This document shows, in pieces, positions 42,849-52,333 of a stretch of 64,000 bases of DNA (within the stretch, counting starts at the first letter, position 1; each line of letters begins with the position of its first letter). Where the stretch lies: contig NZ_BEWL01000010.1 in NCBI RefSeq assembly GCF_002723915.1, forward strand, positions 1-64,000. The letters run 5' to 3'. The stretch comes from Gluconobacter albidus. GTDB taxonomy: Bacteria > Pseudomonadota > Alphaproteobacteria > Acetobacterales > Acetobacteraceae. A model generated the notes under the pieces. The model saw nothing but the letters and a program-made list of their open reading frames with translations. It searched no databases and was not told the origin of the DNA. A program made the translations under genes and the position numbers.

Positions 42849-43766
42849 ATGAAGCATGATCTGAAACGCGGCGCCCTGCTTCTGGCATCGGCCACGTTTT
42901 TTGTTGCGGCGCTCAATGCTCTTCAAAAGCTCACCGGAACGCGGCTTCCAGCTCTTGAGATCATCTTTTTTCGTAACCTCTTTTCTCTGCCTTTTGTACT
43001 TCTGATCGCCTCCAGAACAGGTATTGTCCTCAGAACGCATCACTTTGGTGGTCACCTGATCAGATCTGTCGTCGGACTGATCAGCATGATCATGGTCGTC
43101 ATCACCGTGACACGCCTGCCGCTGGCAGAACAGCAGGTCCTTTCCTACACCCAGCCCCTGTTTCTTGTGCTGCTTTCAATCCCGCTGCTGCAGGAGCGGC
43201 CTTCCCTTCAGCGCTGGATTGCGGTTCTGATCGGGTTTTCAGGTGTCGTGGTTGTTGCTCTTGGAAAAGGGCTTCTCAATACGAACGCTACATCGGTGTC
43301 CACCATCATCTATCTGCTGGCGCTGGCACAGGGAGCGGTCGGTGCGCTGACGACCATGCAGATCCGCCAGCTTTCGGCCACCGAGGCCAGTACGACGATT
43401 TCGTTATGGCAGGCCATTCTCATGACAGTCATGACGGCTGCGCCCCTCCCTTTCATCTGGATCACACCAGGGTGGCAGGACGGTTTGTGTCTGGTGGTTG
43501 TGGGCGCTTTTGCCGGAATTGCCCAGGTTCTTCAGACCGAGGCTTTTGCTTCGGCGCAGGTCTCTGCCATTGGTCCATTCGCCTATACGGGTCTGCTCTG
43601 GGCGGCACTGATCGGCTGGCTCGGCTTTGGCGAAATTCCCAGCTCCGCCATGGCTGCCGGCGCAGTTCTGATCATCGGGTCAGGCGTCTGGATGCTGCGC
43701 CATGACCGGGCATCGAAAGCCAGAGCGGCAGTCGTCGCAACAGTTGAAGCCGCCGAGGGCTCCTGA
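42849..43766 (+). CDS. DMT-superfamily transporter (EamA)
   Basis: A 305-residue membrane protein with ten predicted helices in two EamA repeats; the first contains IIFFRNLFSLPFVLLIA and the second starts near VSTIIYLLALAQGAVGAL. DMT members export amino acids or other metabolites. It follows pxpA by 71 bases on the same strand, so it may be co-expressed with 5-oxoprolinase. Substrate unknown. No lesions seen. Confidence 0.82.
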   Translation: MKHDLKRGALLLASATFFVAALNALQKLTGTRLPALEIIFFRNLFSLPFVLLIASRTGIVLRTHHFGGHLIRSVVGLISMIMVVITVTRLPLAEQQVLSYTQPLFLVLLSIPLLQERPSLQRWIAVLIGFSGVVVVALGKGLLNTNATSVSTIIYLLALAQGAVGALTTMQIRQLSATEASTTISLWQAILMTVMTAAPLPFIWITPGWQDGLCLVVVGAFAGIAQVLQTEAFASAQVSAIGPFAYTGLLWAALIGWLGFGEIPSSAMAAGAVLIIGSGVWMLRHDRASKARAAVVATVEAAEGS

Positions 43767-43830
43767 GCTTTCCTCGTCTTTCCATACCTATCACCGTACC
43801 CAACAGCAAAAATTCCCGGAGAATGACAGC

Positions 43831-45090
43831 GTGACACCCGATCAAGCCACAACGTTCATATCCCGGAAACGGAACATTCCGTCTCGATACATATTTTTTA
43901 TTCTGGTCTTTCTGATGTACGTCATCAGCTACGGTGACCGTGCAGCGCTTTCCATCGCCCTGCCCACGCTCGGGAAAGAATTCACACTTTCTCCTGTACA
44001 GATGGGCTGGGTCTCCTCCAGCTTTCTCTGGTCGTATTTCCTGCTGAATCTTCCTTCAACCATGCTCCTCGACCGCAAAGGGGCGCGACTGATCGGCAGT
44101 CTCGCAGTATCGATATGGTCTTTTGCAATGTTGCTGGGGGGAATGGCTCACAACATCACCCAGTTCCTGATGACGCGTGTTCTGCTCGGCGTCGGAGAGG
44201 CACCGACCTTTGGTGTCGGCGCTACGGTTGTCCGTAACTGGGCGCTCCCCAAAGAACGCGGCTCCGTCATGACGATCCTGTTGACCGGCATGCAGCTTGG
44301 ACTGGCCGGGGGTACGATCGCCGGGGCTTATCTGATCGCGTTCTTCGGCTGGCGCTTCGAATTCATGGCACTCGGGGTGATCGGGCTGGTCTGGGCCGCA
44401 ATCTGGTGGCTGGTCTATCGCGCCCCAGCCCACAGGACGTCTCTCCCTGCCCGCGCGCCCTTTTCCCTTGAATCAATCCGGAACCTTTTCAGATCACGGT
44501 CTTTTCTGGGTATTCTCGTTGTCCAGTGTACCCAGAACTACCTGAATTTTCTGGTCATGTCCTGGATGCCCCTTTACCTCATTCACGAACTTCATATTGA
44601 TATTACCGGAACAGGTAATCGGACAGCACTCTGCTATCTCGCCGCAGCTGCCGGTGCGATCGTCATCGGCCGTATTCTTGAACATTTCACTTTCCGGAAC
44701 GGCATCCATCCACCACGCCGCAGGTTCATCGTTGCAGCCTGCCTTGGAGGAGCCGCCACGATCGGCTTTCTCCCCCGGTTCCATACCATGACACCCATTC
44801 TCCTGATCCTTGGAGGTTCGCTGGCCTGCCTGATTGCAGCGAACGGTGCGAATACGGCTCTGCTTACAGACCTGGTCGAAGACGGAGACAAAATCGGCAC
44901 GGTGACGGGCGTTACCCTGACCTGTAGCAACTCTCTTGGTCTTTTTGCACCGATCGTAACGGGTTATATCGTGTCCTACACCGGGCGTTTCGATATGGCG
45001 TGGTATATGTGTTCGGCGGCCCTGATAGGAGCCGGATTGCTCTCACTCCTGCTGGTTCGCGCTCCAATTTCCATGCAACGCGCCCCGTAA
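43831..45090 (+). CDS. MFS transporter, anion:cation symporter type
   Basis: A 419-residue, twelve-helix MFS protein of the ACS (tartrate/glucarate/phthalate) type: helix one and loop RYIFFILVFLMYVISYGDRA, the GDRxA motif, SSFLWSYFLLNLPSTMLLDR and LLGVGEAPTFGVGATVV are characteristic. Likely imports a carboxylate. The GTG at 43831 has GGAG nine bases upstream and avoids a 65-base overlap that an upstream ATG at 43702 would create with the DMT gene. Converges on the Rrf2 gene with 19 bases between. Confidence 0.83.
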   Translation: MTPDQATTFISRKRNIPSRYIFFILVFLMYVISYGDRAALSIALPTLGKEFTLSPVQMGWVSSSFLWSYFLLNLPSTMLLDRKGARLIGSLAVSIWSFAMLLGGMAHNITQFLMTRVLLGVGEAPTFGVGATVVRNWALPKERGSVMTILLTGMQLGLAGGTIAGAYLIAFFGWRFEFMALGVIGLVWAAIWWLVYRAPAHRTSLPARAPFSLESIRNLFRSRSFLGILVVQCTQNYLNFLVMSWMPLYLIHELHIDITGTGNRTALCYLAAAAGAIVIGRILEHFTFRNGIHPPRRRFIVAACLGGAATIGFLPRFHTMTPILLILGGSLACLIAANGANTALLTDLVEDGDKIGTVTGVTLTCSNSLGLFAPIVTGYIVSYTGRFDMAWYMCSAALIGAGLLSLLLVRAPISMQRAP

Positions 45091-45109
45091 AACCAGAGCA
45101 GAAAGTATT

Positions 45110-45562
45110 TTATGAAGACGGCTTGGCGAGTTCTGGAAAGAGCCTGGCGAGATCGGTGGGTTGAAGGATATCCGCCAGCGTATAGCGGTCGAGCACACCC
45201 ATAAAAGCGTCCAGCGCTTCACCGAGAACCCCTCGCAGCCTGCAGGCTGGTGACAGGATGCAGGGCCGGCCTCCTGAGGACAGACCATCGCAGTCCACCA
45301 ACATCATGTCCTCTTCCGTAAACCGCACCACAGTCCCGATCCTGATCTCTTCGGCAGGGCGCGCCAGCATCAGACCGCCGCCTCGACCACGGATTGTCTT
45401 GATGAATTCCCCCTGCCCCAGACGATGCACCACTTTAACAAGATGATTTTCGGAGATTCCGTAAGCATGCGCGATCTCACGGATCGAAACCCGCACTTCA
45501 GGGCGCGCGCCCAGATACAGCAGGGTCCGCAATGCGTAATCGGTATGAAGGGTCAGGCGCAT
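45110..45562 (-). CDS. nsrR: Rrf2-family repressor, NsrR-like
   Basis: A 150-residue Rrf2 winged-helix regulator. The N-terminus MRLTLHTDYALRTLLYL and HAYGISENHLVKVVH are NsrR-type. Three cysteines, C91, C101 and C107 (CDGLSSGGRPC and CILSPAC), can ligate an Fe-S cluster that senses nitric oxide, although the C-x9-C-x5-C spacing is longer than in E. coli NsrR. The start at 45562 follows the family; ATG at 45571 and 45586 are possible. It is divergent from hmp with an NsrR-type operator between, which strongly supports the identity. Confidence 0.87.
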   Translation of the reverse strand: MRLTLHTDYALRTLLYLGARPEVRVSIREIAHAYGISENHLVKVVHRLGQGEFIKTIRGRGGGLMLARPAEEIRIGTVVRFTEEDMMLVDCDGLSSGGRPCILSPACRLRGVLGEALDAFMGVLDRYTLADILQPTDLARLFPELAKPSS

Positions 45563-45604
45563 ACGAGTCATTTGACAGATTGACACACAGAAGTCACGAC
45601 CTTA

Positions 45605-45627
45605 AAGATGTAAATTATATACACCTT
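45605..45627. promoter_or_regulatory. NsrR-type operator upstream of hmp
   Basis: AAGATGTAAAT-T-ATATACACCTT has the 11-1-11 layout of the E. coli NsrR consensus (AAGATGYATTT-N-AAATRCATCTT). It is the core of a longer 12-7-12 inverted repeat at 45601-45631 with one mismatch. It sits 14 bases before the hmp start codon and 42 bases from nsrR, so binding would block both promoters until NO destroys the repressor's cluster. Confidence 0.8.
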
Positions 45628-45641
45628 TAAGGGGGCCCATC

Positions 45642-46820
45642 ATGTCCACTTCAGATCGCAGCCTTACTCCAGACGTTATCGCCATCATCAAGGCTACCGT
45701 GCCTGCACTTGAAGCGCACGGACTGGCCATCACTACGGAAATGTATCATCGCCTTCTGGCGGATCCGGCCATTTCGGAATTGTTTGATCCCACCCACCAG
45801 TCCAAAGGCACGCAGCCCCGCGCCCTTGCGATGGCGGTTCTCGCTTATGCGAAGAACATCGACAATCTTGGTGTCATGGGGAGCGCCGTAGAACGGATTG
45901 CACAGAAGCATGTCAGTCTGGAAATTCTGCCGGAACACTATCCGCATGTTGCAACCGCTCTGCTGGGGGCAATCCAGCATGTCCTCGGTGCCGCCGCAAC
46001 GCCCGCCATTCTCGATGCCTGGGGCCGCGCCTACTGGGCTCTGGCAGATATCCTGATGGGCCGCGAACACCAGCTTTACGATGTCAGTACCCATGCTGAA
46101 GGGGGCTGGACAGGATGGAGGACTTTCAGGATCGTTCAGGCCATCCCACTCTGTGAAAATGTCACTACGTTGGAACTCAGGCCGACGGACGGCAAGCCTG
46201 TTATCAAGGCTGTACCCGGACAGTATGTCGGTGTGGATCTGGATATTCCGGATCATGGCCGGACGCGCCGAAACTATAGCATCACGTCCCGCCCGAACCA
46301 TGATTCCTACACCATCAGCGTGCGCCATGTTCAGGATGGGACCGTATCGTCATGGCTGAACAGCCAGAGTTGCGAAGGGCATGAAGTCCGGCTCTCTCCA
46401 CCTGCAGGCAACTTCATTTTGCCTGAACATTTCGATACCTCGGTGGCATTCGTTTTCGCAGGTATTGGGGCAACACCCATGATCGGCATGATCGAGGATC
46501 TGGCTGCCCGTCCCCAAGGCCCTGCCGTCAGCATCGTACAGATCGCCCACTCCCGCGAGACGGCGCCTTTTGCCACCCGACTTGCTGAGGTCGTTCGTAA
46601 TTCTGGCGGTCGCATCACCCTTGATACACGCTTGACATCAATTGATGGTCGCCCGGATGCGGAGTGGATTGCCGCGCGTATTCCGCACAGCGCCACGATC
46701 TATCTCTGCGGCCCGGTGGGCTTTATGCGTGATACGATCCAGGGTCTTTCCAAAACGGGTATTCCCGCCGACCATCTTCGGTACGAAACATTCGGACCAG
46801 ACACCGGCGTCACGGATTAA
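45642..46820 (+). CDS. hmp: Flavohaemoglobin, nitric oxide dioxygenase
   Basis: A 392-residue flavohaemoprotein: globin domain about residues 1-140 with the proximal-His region IAQKHVSLEILPEHYPHV, then a ferredoxin-reductase-like part with FAD motif RRNYSITS (about 209), VSSWLNS, GIGATPMIGM and the NAD-binding YLCGPVGFM. It oxidises NO to nitrate with O2 and NAD(P)H. The NsrR-type operator lies directly upstream, so induction by NO is expected. GGGGG-rich ribosome-binding region precedes ATG 45642. Followed by a strong terminator. Confidence 0.93.
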   Translation: MSTSDRSLTPDVIAIIKATVPALEAHGLAITTEMYHRLLADPAISELFDPTHQSKGTQPRALAMAVLAYAKNIDNLGVMGSAVERIAQKHVSLEILPEHYPHVATALLGAIQHVLGAAATPAILDAWGRAYWALADILMGREHQLYDVSTHAEGGWTGWRTFRIVQAIPLCENVTTLELRPTDGKPVIKAVPGQYVGVDLDIPDHGRTRRNYSITSRPNHDSYTISVRHVQDGTVSSWLNSQSCEGHEVRLSPPAGNFILPEHFDTSVAFVFAGIGATPMIGMIEDLAARPQGPAVSIVQIAHSRETAPFATRLAEVVRNSGGRITLDTRLTSIDGRPDAEWIAARIPHSATIYLCGPVGFMRDTIQGLSKTGIPADHLRYETFGPDTGVTD

Positions 46821-46858
46821 CCCTCAGAGCGCCGCAATAATCATTTTTATTTTACAGG

Positions 46859-46895
46859 CATCCTGAAGAGAAACCTTCTTTTCAGGATGTTTTTT
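46859..46895 (+). terminator. Rho-independent terminator of hmp
   Basis: CATCCTGAAGAGAA (46859-46872) pairs with TTCTTTTCAGGATG (46876-46889) around an ACC loop with one mismatch, followed by TTTTTT. It is the strongest intrinsic terminator in the window and lies 38 bases after the hmp stop. Confidence 0.88.
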
Positions 46896-47272
46896 ATAAA
46901 GCGGACTGACAGACTTCAACAGGCGCTTCATGTCGCTATGGCGAATCTTTGTTTCGAACATTCAGACAACCGCATTCTTATTCACGTGTCGATTTGTCCC
47001 AGATTGGATTTGCAAAGCAATGTATTCATGCCAAGGTCGGGCTTAAAGATCCCATGAGGCCTACAGGAATCTAAAATACATTCTCCAAGTATACGGTCCC
47101 ACAAACACGTTTTATTTTCAAAATAGGTCTTCTAGACAACATCATATTATATATCTGAACCAGCCTCCTGCCAAAGGCATCTTCCCTACAAACCTGTCCG
47201 GTGAAATGCACTCCATAACCCGACCTCAGCAGTCGTCAGTCGGGATTGCCGTTGCTGAATAGCGCAACATGG
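46896..47272. other. Non-coding gap bounded by two terminator-like hairpins
   Basis: About 380 bases without a credible coding region, more AT-rich than its surroundings. CCCGAC (47218-47223) and GTCGGG (47238-47243) form a short inverted repeat. The region begins at the hmp terminator and ends at a second hairpin with a T-run (47273-47314). A small RNA read on the plus strand is possible but no promoter could be identified with confidence. Confidence 0.3.
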
Positions 47273-47314
47273 AATGCTTTTTTTTGCATAAGGTATGCAT
47301 AAAAGCATTTTTTT
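47273..47314 (+). terminator. Terminator-like hairpin upstream of the tandem-HTH LysR gene
   Basis: An imperfect stem (AATGCTTTTTTTTGCATA against TATGCATAAAAGCATT, loop AGG) is followed by seven T residues (47308-47314). It is about 380 bases past the hmp terminator, so it would end a transcript that starts inside the gap, or act as a leader attenuator for the regulator gene at 47424. Confidence 0.5.
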
Positions 47315-47423
47315 ATTGCAGCCCCGTGACGACAGTGTTCTCATACAATCTGATTAGTTAATTTTTATATTGAACTATTTTATATTGTTCAATATATTCC
47401 GGGTCTTGTGAGGGCTGTTGGCG

Positions 47424-48647
47424 ATGGAATTACCTGCGCTCACATATTTTGTGGCTCTGATTGACGTGGGCTCACCGGCAAAAGCGGCTGAAGCCTTGGG
47501 CGTCAGCTCCTCGACCGTCAACCATGCGGTGCAGGGTCTTGAACAGTCGATGGAGTTTCCGCTTCTCCTTCGCACGTCAAAGCGGCGATACCCCGAAGCC
47601 GTTCCAACGGCTTGCGGACAGAGCCTCTATCGATCTGCCCTGTCTCTGCTTTACTGGGGTGTTGAACTCGTGTCACCTCCGCAGGACGCACCGGAAAAAT
47701 CAGTAATATCCCTAAGTCTTACGGACTTGCGGATGCTCCTGCAGACGGGCCTGACCCTTCGCATGATTGGCTATTTCCTGACGGTCTGCGAGGTCGGGAG
47801 CGTCGCAAAAGCCGCCCGAAAGCTTTCGATCTCCCAGCCAACCCTGTCGCGTCAAATCCAGAAACTAGAGACAATCCTCAATCGGAAGCTTCTGATACGT
47901 TCTCCTTTCGGAATGCAGCTTACGCCTGAAGCACAATTGCTGCTGGAAGGATGCCAGCGGGCCGATCAAACCTATCGCAGCATCATGCGGGACGAAAATT
48001 TCAGCTATTTCCGCCAATTCCGCACATTGCGACTGGCCTCCATGATGCCGTCCAGCAGCGACAGTTCCCTGACGCTGACACTGGCCAGACTTGTGCGTCT
48101 GTGGCGTGAACGCCGTTATCAGCCCGCCCTGACGGTTTCCACGCTGGCAGCCCCCACGATGGTCGAAGGACTTCTGGAAGATACTTACGATGTTGGTCTG
48201 ACCGACCTTCTGGATGTTCCCCCCACTCTTGATCACGTGGATCTGGAAATATCGGACCTGCATCTGGTCTTTGCCCGGGGGCATACTCTGAACGGCGTAA
48301 CGCTCTCTTCACTGATCGAAGGTGGCACGCTGGCCATACCCGCGTTCGGTACGGGGTTACGACGCCTGACAGACCAGTTTCTGGAACATGCAGGGCTGGT
48401 ACCAGCATCGGTGTTTGAAACGCAGTCCATCTCTCTCATGCTTCGCCTCGTCATTGATGGAACATGCTGCGCCATCATGCCTGCCGGCTCCTTTCGCCCG
48501 CAGGATGTGGACTCTCTGCCGCTGCCCTCACGCTATCGCATGATCACGCGCCTGATCTGGAAAAAGACCCATTCCAATCCCGCCAGCATTGAACGTTTGA
48601 AATCCTGCCTGCTGGAAAACAGACGTCACCGGAAGTCTGCGGCATGA
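47424..48647 (+). CDS. LysR-family regulator with two tandem HTH domains
   Basis: A 407-residue protein, about 110 longer than a normal LysR. Residues 1-60 form a first LysR-type winged HTH (LTYFVALIDVGSPAKAAEAL and VSSSTVNHAVQGLEQ) and residues about 112-170 a second, more canonical one (IGYFLTVCEVGSVAKAARKL and ISQPTLSRQIQKLE), followed by one substrate-binding domain. ATG 47424 has GAGGG upstream; a TTG at 47418 is possible. Its stop overlaps the MFS gene by ATGA, so the regulator is first gene of the predicted ergothioneine operon and likely its specific activator. The first HTH may be degenerate or alter DNA-site geometry. Confidence 0.82.
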   Translation: MELPALTYFVALIDVGSPAKAAEALGVSSSTVNHAVQGLEQSMEFPLLLRTSKRRYPEAVPTACGQSLYRSALSLLYWGVELVSPPQDAPEKSVISLSLTDLRMLLQTGLTLRMIGYFLTVCEVGSVAKAARKLSISQPTLSRQIQKLETILNRKLLIRSPFGMQLTPEAQLLLEGCQRADQTYRSIMRDENFSYFRQFRTLRLASMMPSSSDSSLTLTLARLVRLWRERRYQPALTVSTLAAPTMVEGLLEDTYDVGLTDLLDVPPTLDHVDLEISDLHLVFARGHTLNGVTLSSLIEGGTLAIPAFGTGLRRLTDQFLEHAGLVPASVFETQSISLMLRLVIDGTCCAIMPAGSFRPQDVDSLPLPSRYRMITRLIWKKTHSNPASIERLKSCLLENRRHRKSAA

Positions 48648-49942
48648 CAGTCATTCCGGCTGTTCCGGGGTGGCGCCGCCGCCTGAGTGTCGCTCTGCTC
48701 GTGCTGGCAGGCTGCATCAGCTATATTGACCGGTCCGCTCTCTCCATCGGCAATACCGCCATCATGTCAGACATGCACATGTCCTACACCGGCATGGGCT
48801 GGCTGCTGTCCGTCTTCGCATGGGCCTATCTGGTCAGCCAGATTCCCGCGGGACTTCTGGCGGACCGCCTTGGTGGACGGCTGTTGCTTGGGGCTGGTCT
48901 GTGCCTGTGGTCCTGCGCACAGATCGGCTTTGGCTTCGTGTCGGGCGTGGCGGGACTGTTCATATGCCGAATTCTGCTCGGAATGGGGGAATCCCCGCTG
49001 TTCCTGGCTGGAACACGCGTTCTCGTGCGCTGGTTTCCGCCTGCGGAACGAGGGACCGTTATCGGACTGTTCAACGGGTCTGCGGCCCTCGGCCCGGCTC
49101 TTGCGCCACCGGTGCTTCTGGCAATCATGGCGTTTCAGGGATGGCGGGGAATGTCCGTCAGCATCGGGATCCTCAGCCTGCTGCTCGGGCTGATCTGGGT
49201 ACTCTATTACCGTGATCCGACAGGCCCTGTTACTACTCCCGCACAGGCGCCATCCGTGCTTCGCGATGACCTGGGATATCTGCTACGCCAGCGGTCAAGC
49301 TGGGTTGTGACAGCGGGTTTTGCCGGAATTATCTACCTGACCTGGCTGTATGCGACCTGGCTGCCCGCGTGGCTTCAGTCCGCCTACCATCTCACTGCCG
49401 CACAGGCAGGACTGCTCTCGGCCCTTCCCCAGATCTGCGGTTTTGCCGGTAACCTGACGGGCGGGCTGCTTTCCGACCGCCTGATGGCAAGGGGCATGGG
49501 CCGGCTGGAAGCCTGCCGGCGGCCGGTCGTTCTTGCGATGCTCGCGGCGGCTGTGATGACGGGCCTGACCACACTCCATACCGGATTGATCATTTCGATG
49601 GCTTTCATGGCAACCGCCCTGTTTGCCGGAGGTCTCGCCATGAGCGCGGCATGGACGCTTGGAACCGTCATTGCCGCAGAGCATCGCGTCGCGACGCTTG
49701 AGGCGATCCAGAATACGGGGGGCTCACTTGGTGGCGCGCTTGCCCCCGTCATTACCGGCATCATGGTGGACCATTTCGGATCCTTCGCCCCCTCGATGCT
49801 CGTTGCCTGCGGCGTAGGGCTCATCTGCGCCGCCATCTACCAGTTCGGACTTCGTGAAACGGATGCGTCGAGCAGCCACGCTCCATTCCCGATGTCCACT
49901 TTCTCCCTGCCTGATCGGGCAAACCAAGGAACAATCAAATGA
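48644..49942 (+). CDS. MFS transporter, anion:cation symporter type
   Basis: A 432-residue twelve-helix MFS permease of the ACS type: ISYIDRSALSIGN in helix one, WLLSVFAWAYLVSQIPAGLL, the conserved LADRLGGR loop, and ILLGMGESPLFLAGTRV. Full length and undamaged, unlike the second porter of this operon at 52334. Overlaps both neighbours by four bases. Probably takes up the operon's substrate or exports a product across the inner membrane; which is unknown. Confidence 0.83.
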   Translation: MTVIPAVPGWRRRLSVALLVLAGCISYIDRSALSIGNTAIMSDMHMSYTGMGWLLSVFAWAYLVSQIPAGLLADRLGGRLLLGAGLCLWSCAQIGFGFVSGVAGLFICRILLGMGESPLFLAGTRVLVRWFPPAERGTVIGLFNGSAALGPALAPPVLLAIMAFQGWRGMSVSIGILSLLLGLIWVLYYRDPTGPVTTPAQAPSVLRDDLGYLLRQRSSWVVTAGFAGIIYLTWLYATWLPAWLQSAYHLTAAQAGLLSALPQICGFAGNLTGGLLSDRLMARGMGRLEACRRPVVLAMLAAAVMTGLTTLHTGLIISMAFMATALFAGGLAMSAAWTLGTVIAAEHRVATLEAIQNTGGSLGGALAPVITGIMVDHFGSFAPSMLVACGVGLICAAIYQFGLRETDASSSHAPFPMSTFSLPDRANQGTIK

Positions 49943-52323
49943 TCACGCGACAGGCTCTCACGCTTTCGACCGTTCTCAGTGGCGTGGCAATCATTCCCGT
50001 ATTTTTTTCGGGAATACTGTCTGCTGGGGCGCAGGCGGCCGACCGGGTTCCGGATGGTACAGCCCGGAAGGCACATACTCCGGCCGCTCAGAAGAGCGTT
50101 CCGAGAGTTTCTGCGAAAAAGGAACCCGGAATTCTCGGACGCGATGAGGCCATTACCGTCTTCGGTCATGGCTCCACGCGCCAGATGACCAGCATCACGC
50201 ACAGCATGATGCTGCAGAGCGCGCCGGGAACCTCTCCGCTCAAGGTCCTGAGCCAGTTGCCCGGCGTCGTCTACTAGTCAGCCGATCCGTTCGGAGCCTA
50301 TGAATATTCCAGCCAGATTTTCATGCGCGGTTTCAGCCAGTCCCAGCTCGGATTCACGCTTGACGACATCCCTCTCGGAGACCAGCAGTTCAATAATTAC
50401 AACGGACTCAGCGTTACGCGCTCGATCATCTCCGATGATGTCGGTGGCGTGGATGTTTCGCAGGGGGCGGGGGCGATCGACGTAGCTTCCACCAGCAATC
50501 TGGGCGGTGCAATCCAGATCCATTCTCTCGACCCCGATCACAAACGCGGCGGCACCGTCAGCCAGACCTTTGGCAGCAATTCTGCAATGCGGACCTATGT
50601 GCGACTGGACAGCGGAGACCTCAACAAGTCCGGCACGCGCTTTTATGTCGCCTATGCCCGAACGAACATGAATCTGTGGAAGGGTGGCGGCTATGATTAT
50701 TCGGATCAGGTGAATGCCAAGATCGTCCAGCCGCTGGCTCGGGGCTCCTCAATAAAGGCCTTCTTCGACTGGAGCTCGACACAGCAGTTCGACTACCAGG
50801 ACATGACCATGAATTACCTGCATACGGTCGGTCTCAACCTTGCGAATTACTATCCGGATTATACGGCAGCCTATCATGCGGCACAGGGGATCTATCGGCC
50901 GGAATATCTCAAGACCAACGATCCCTATGACGCGGCCTATTATGCCGGTACGGCCAACCGGGTTGACTATCTGGGGGGCCTGACCCTGGACGAAAACTTC
51001 ACGGACCGTCTGAACTGGAAGACCACGCTCTATGGTCATGCCGATACCGGCTACAGCACCTGGACGACGCCCTACATGCCGTCTCCAAACGGAGCGCCGC
51101 TGTCACAACGCATTCAGACGCCGGAAATCGCTCGTGGCGGTTTTCAGACCGCACTCACCTACAAAATCGCACGTCATACGATCAATGCCGGTGTCTGGTA
51201 CGAGTACGGCAACTTCAACGAGAGCCGCTATTTCACGGAAGCGCCACTTCTGGGACAGGGAACACTGGGCAATCCGACAACGGGTTTCCCGACCAGCAAG
51301 GTTTTTGCCCAGCCCTGGCAGGAAGCATTTTCGACCAACACGTTCGTCTTCCATCTTCAGGATACCTACCGCATTACGAAAAACCTGACGGTCAATGCAG
51401 GTTTCAAGTCCATGATCGTCAATGCGGGAAACAGTGTTCCGACGCAGAGCCTTGCCATCAACGGGACGCAGGTCGCGCAGGGACGGCTTGAAGCCTCCAA
51501 TGCATTCCTGCCGCAGGTTTCGGCAAACTGGCGCTTCCTGCCCCATCATGAACTGTTCTTCGATGTCTCGCACAACATGCGCTCCTTTCCCGAAGACGGA
51601 TACGGGACCAATGTCTCCGCAACGCCGTGGACATCGTCACAGACAGCGTTCCAGAGCACCAAGAACACCCTGCGGCCGGAAACAGACTGGGTCTATGAAG
51701 GGGGATACCGCTATACGACGCCATTCCTGAGCGCGCTGGCCTCGCTCTACCGGATTAACTTCTCCAACCGTCTTCAGCTGATCAACAGCCAGTCCGGCAT
51801 CAATCCGATCACCGCGGTTGAAAATGTAGGCGGTGTCACCACGAACGGTGCGGAAGCGAGTGTCACGATCCGGCCGCTCGACGGGCTCTCCATTTACAAC
51901 TCTTTTTCCTATGCGCATTCCACCTACGATCAGGATGTCACGACAGCCTCCGGCGTGCAGGCAACGCGCGGCAAGCTCGTGCCGAACTATCCGCAGTTCA
52001 TGTACAAAGGGAACATCACCTACCGCCTCGGCGGCTTCGAGGTGCATGTCGATGGGACTTACCTGTCCAGCAGGCAGCTGACCTATACCAATGACCTGCA
52101 TGTTCCGGGCTATTTCCTCGCCAACTTCGGGGGCCGCTACAATTTCGGTAATATCGGCGTCCTGAAGGGACTGACGACGAGCCTGAATATCTACAACCTC
52201 GCCAACAAGACCTATGTCTCGACAACCAACGAGCTTGGAAACAACTTCGTCGATACCGGATATAATTACTTCCTGATGGGCGCGCCGCGTCAGTTCTTCG
52301 GAACCGTCAGTGCGCATTTCTGA
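49939..52323 (+). pseudogene. TonB-dependent receptor interrupted by in-frame TAG
   Basis: Read through, this is a 794-residue TonB receptor: signal about residues 1-34, plug beginning DEAITVFGHG, then SQIFMRGFSQSQLGFTLDD and GGAIQIHSLDP, and a barrel ending TVSAHF. A TAG at 50275-50277 interrupts it after LSQLPGVVY; the frame continues immediately as SADPFGAYEYS. In related receptors a Gln often stands here, so a single CAG-to-TAG change explains it. The first part (112 residues) cannot make a receptor; the rest has no ribosome-binding site at its first Met. Start overlaps the MFS stop by ATGA. Likely the outer-membrane importer of the operon, now inactive unless suppressed. Confidence 0.85.
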
Positions 52324-52333
52324 AAACAGGGTC

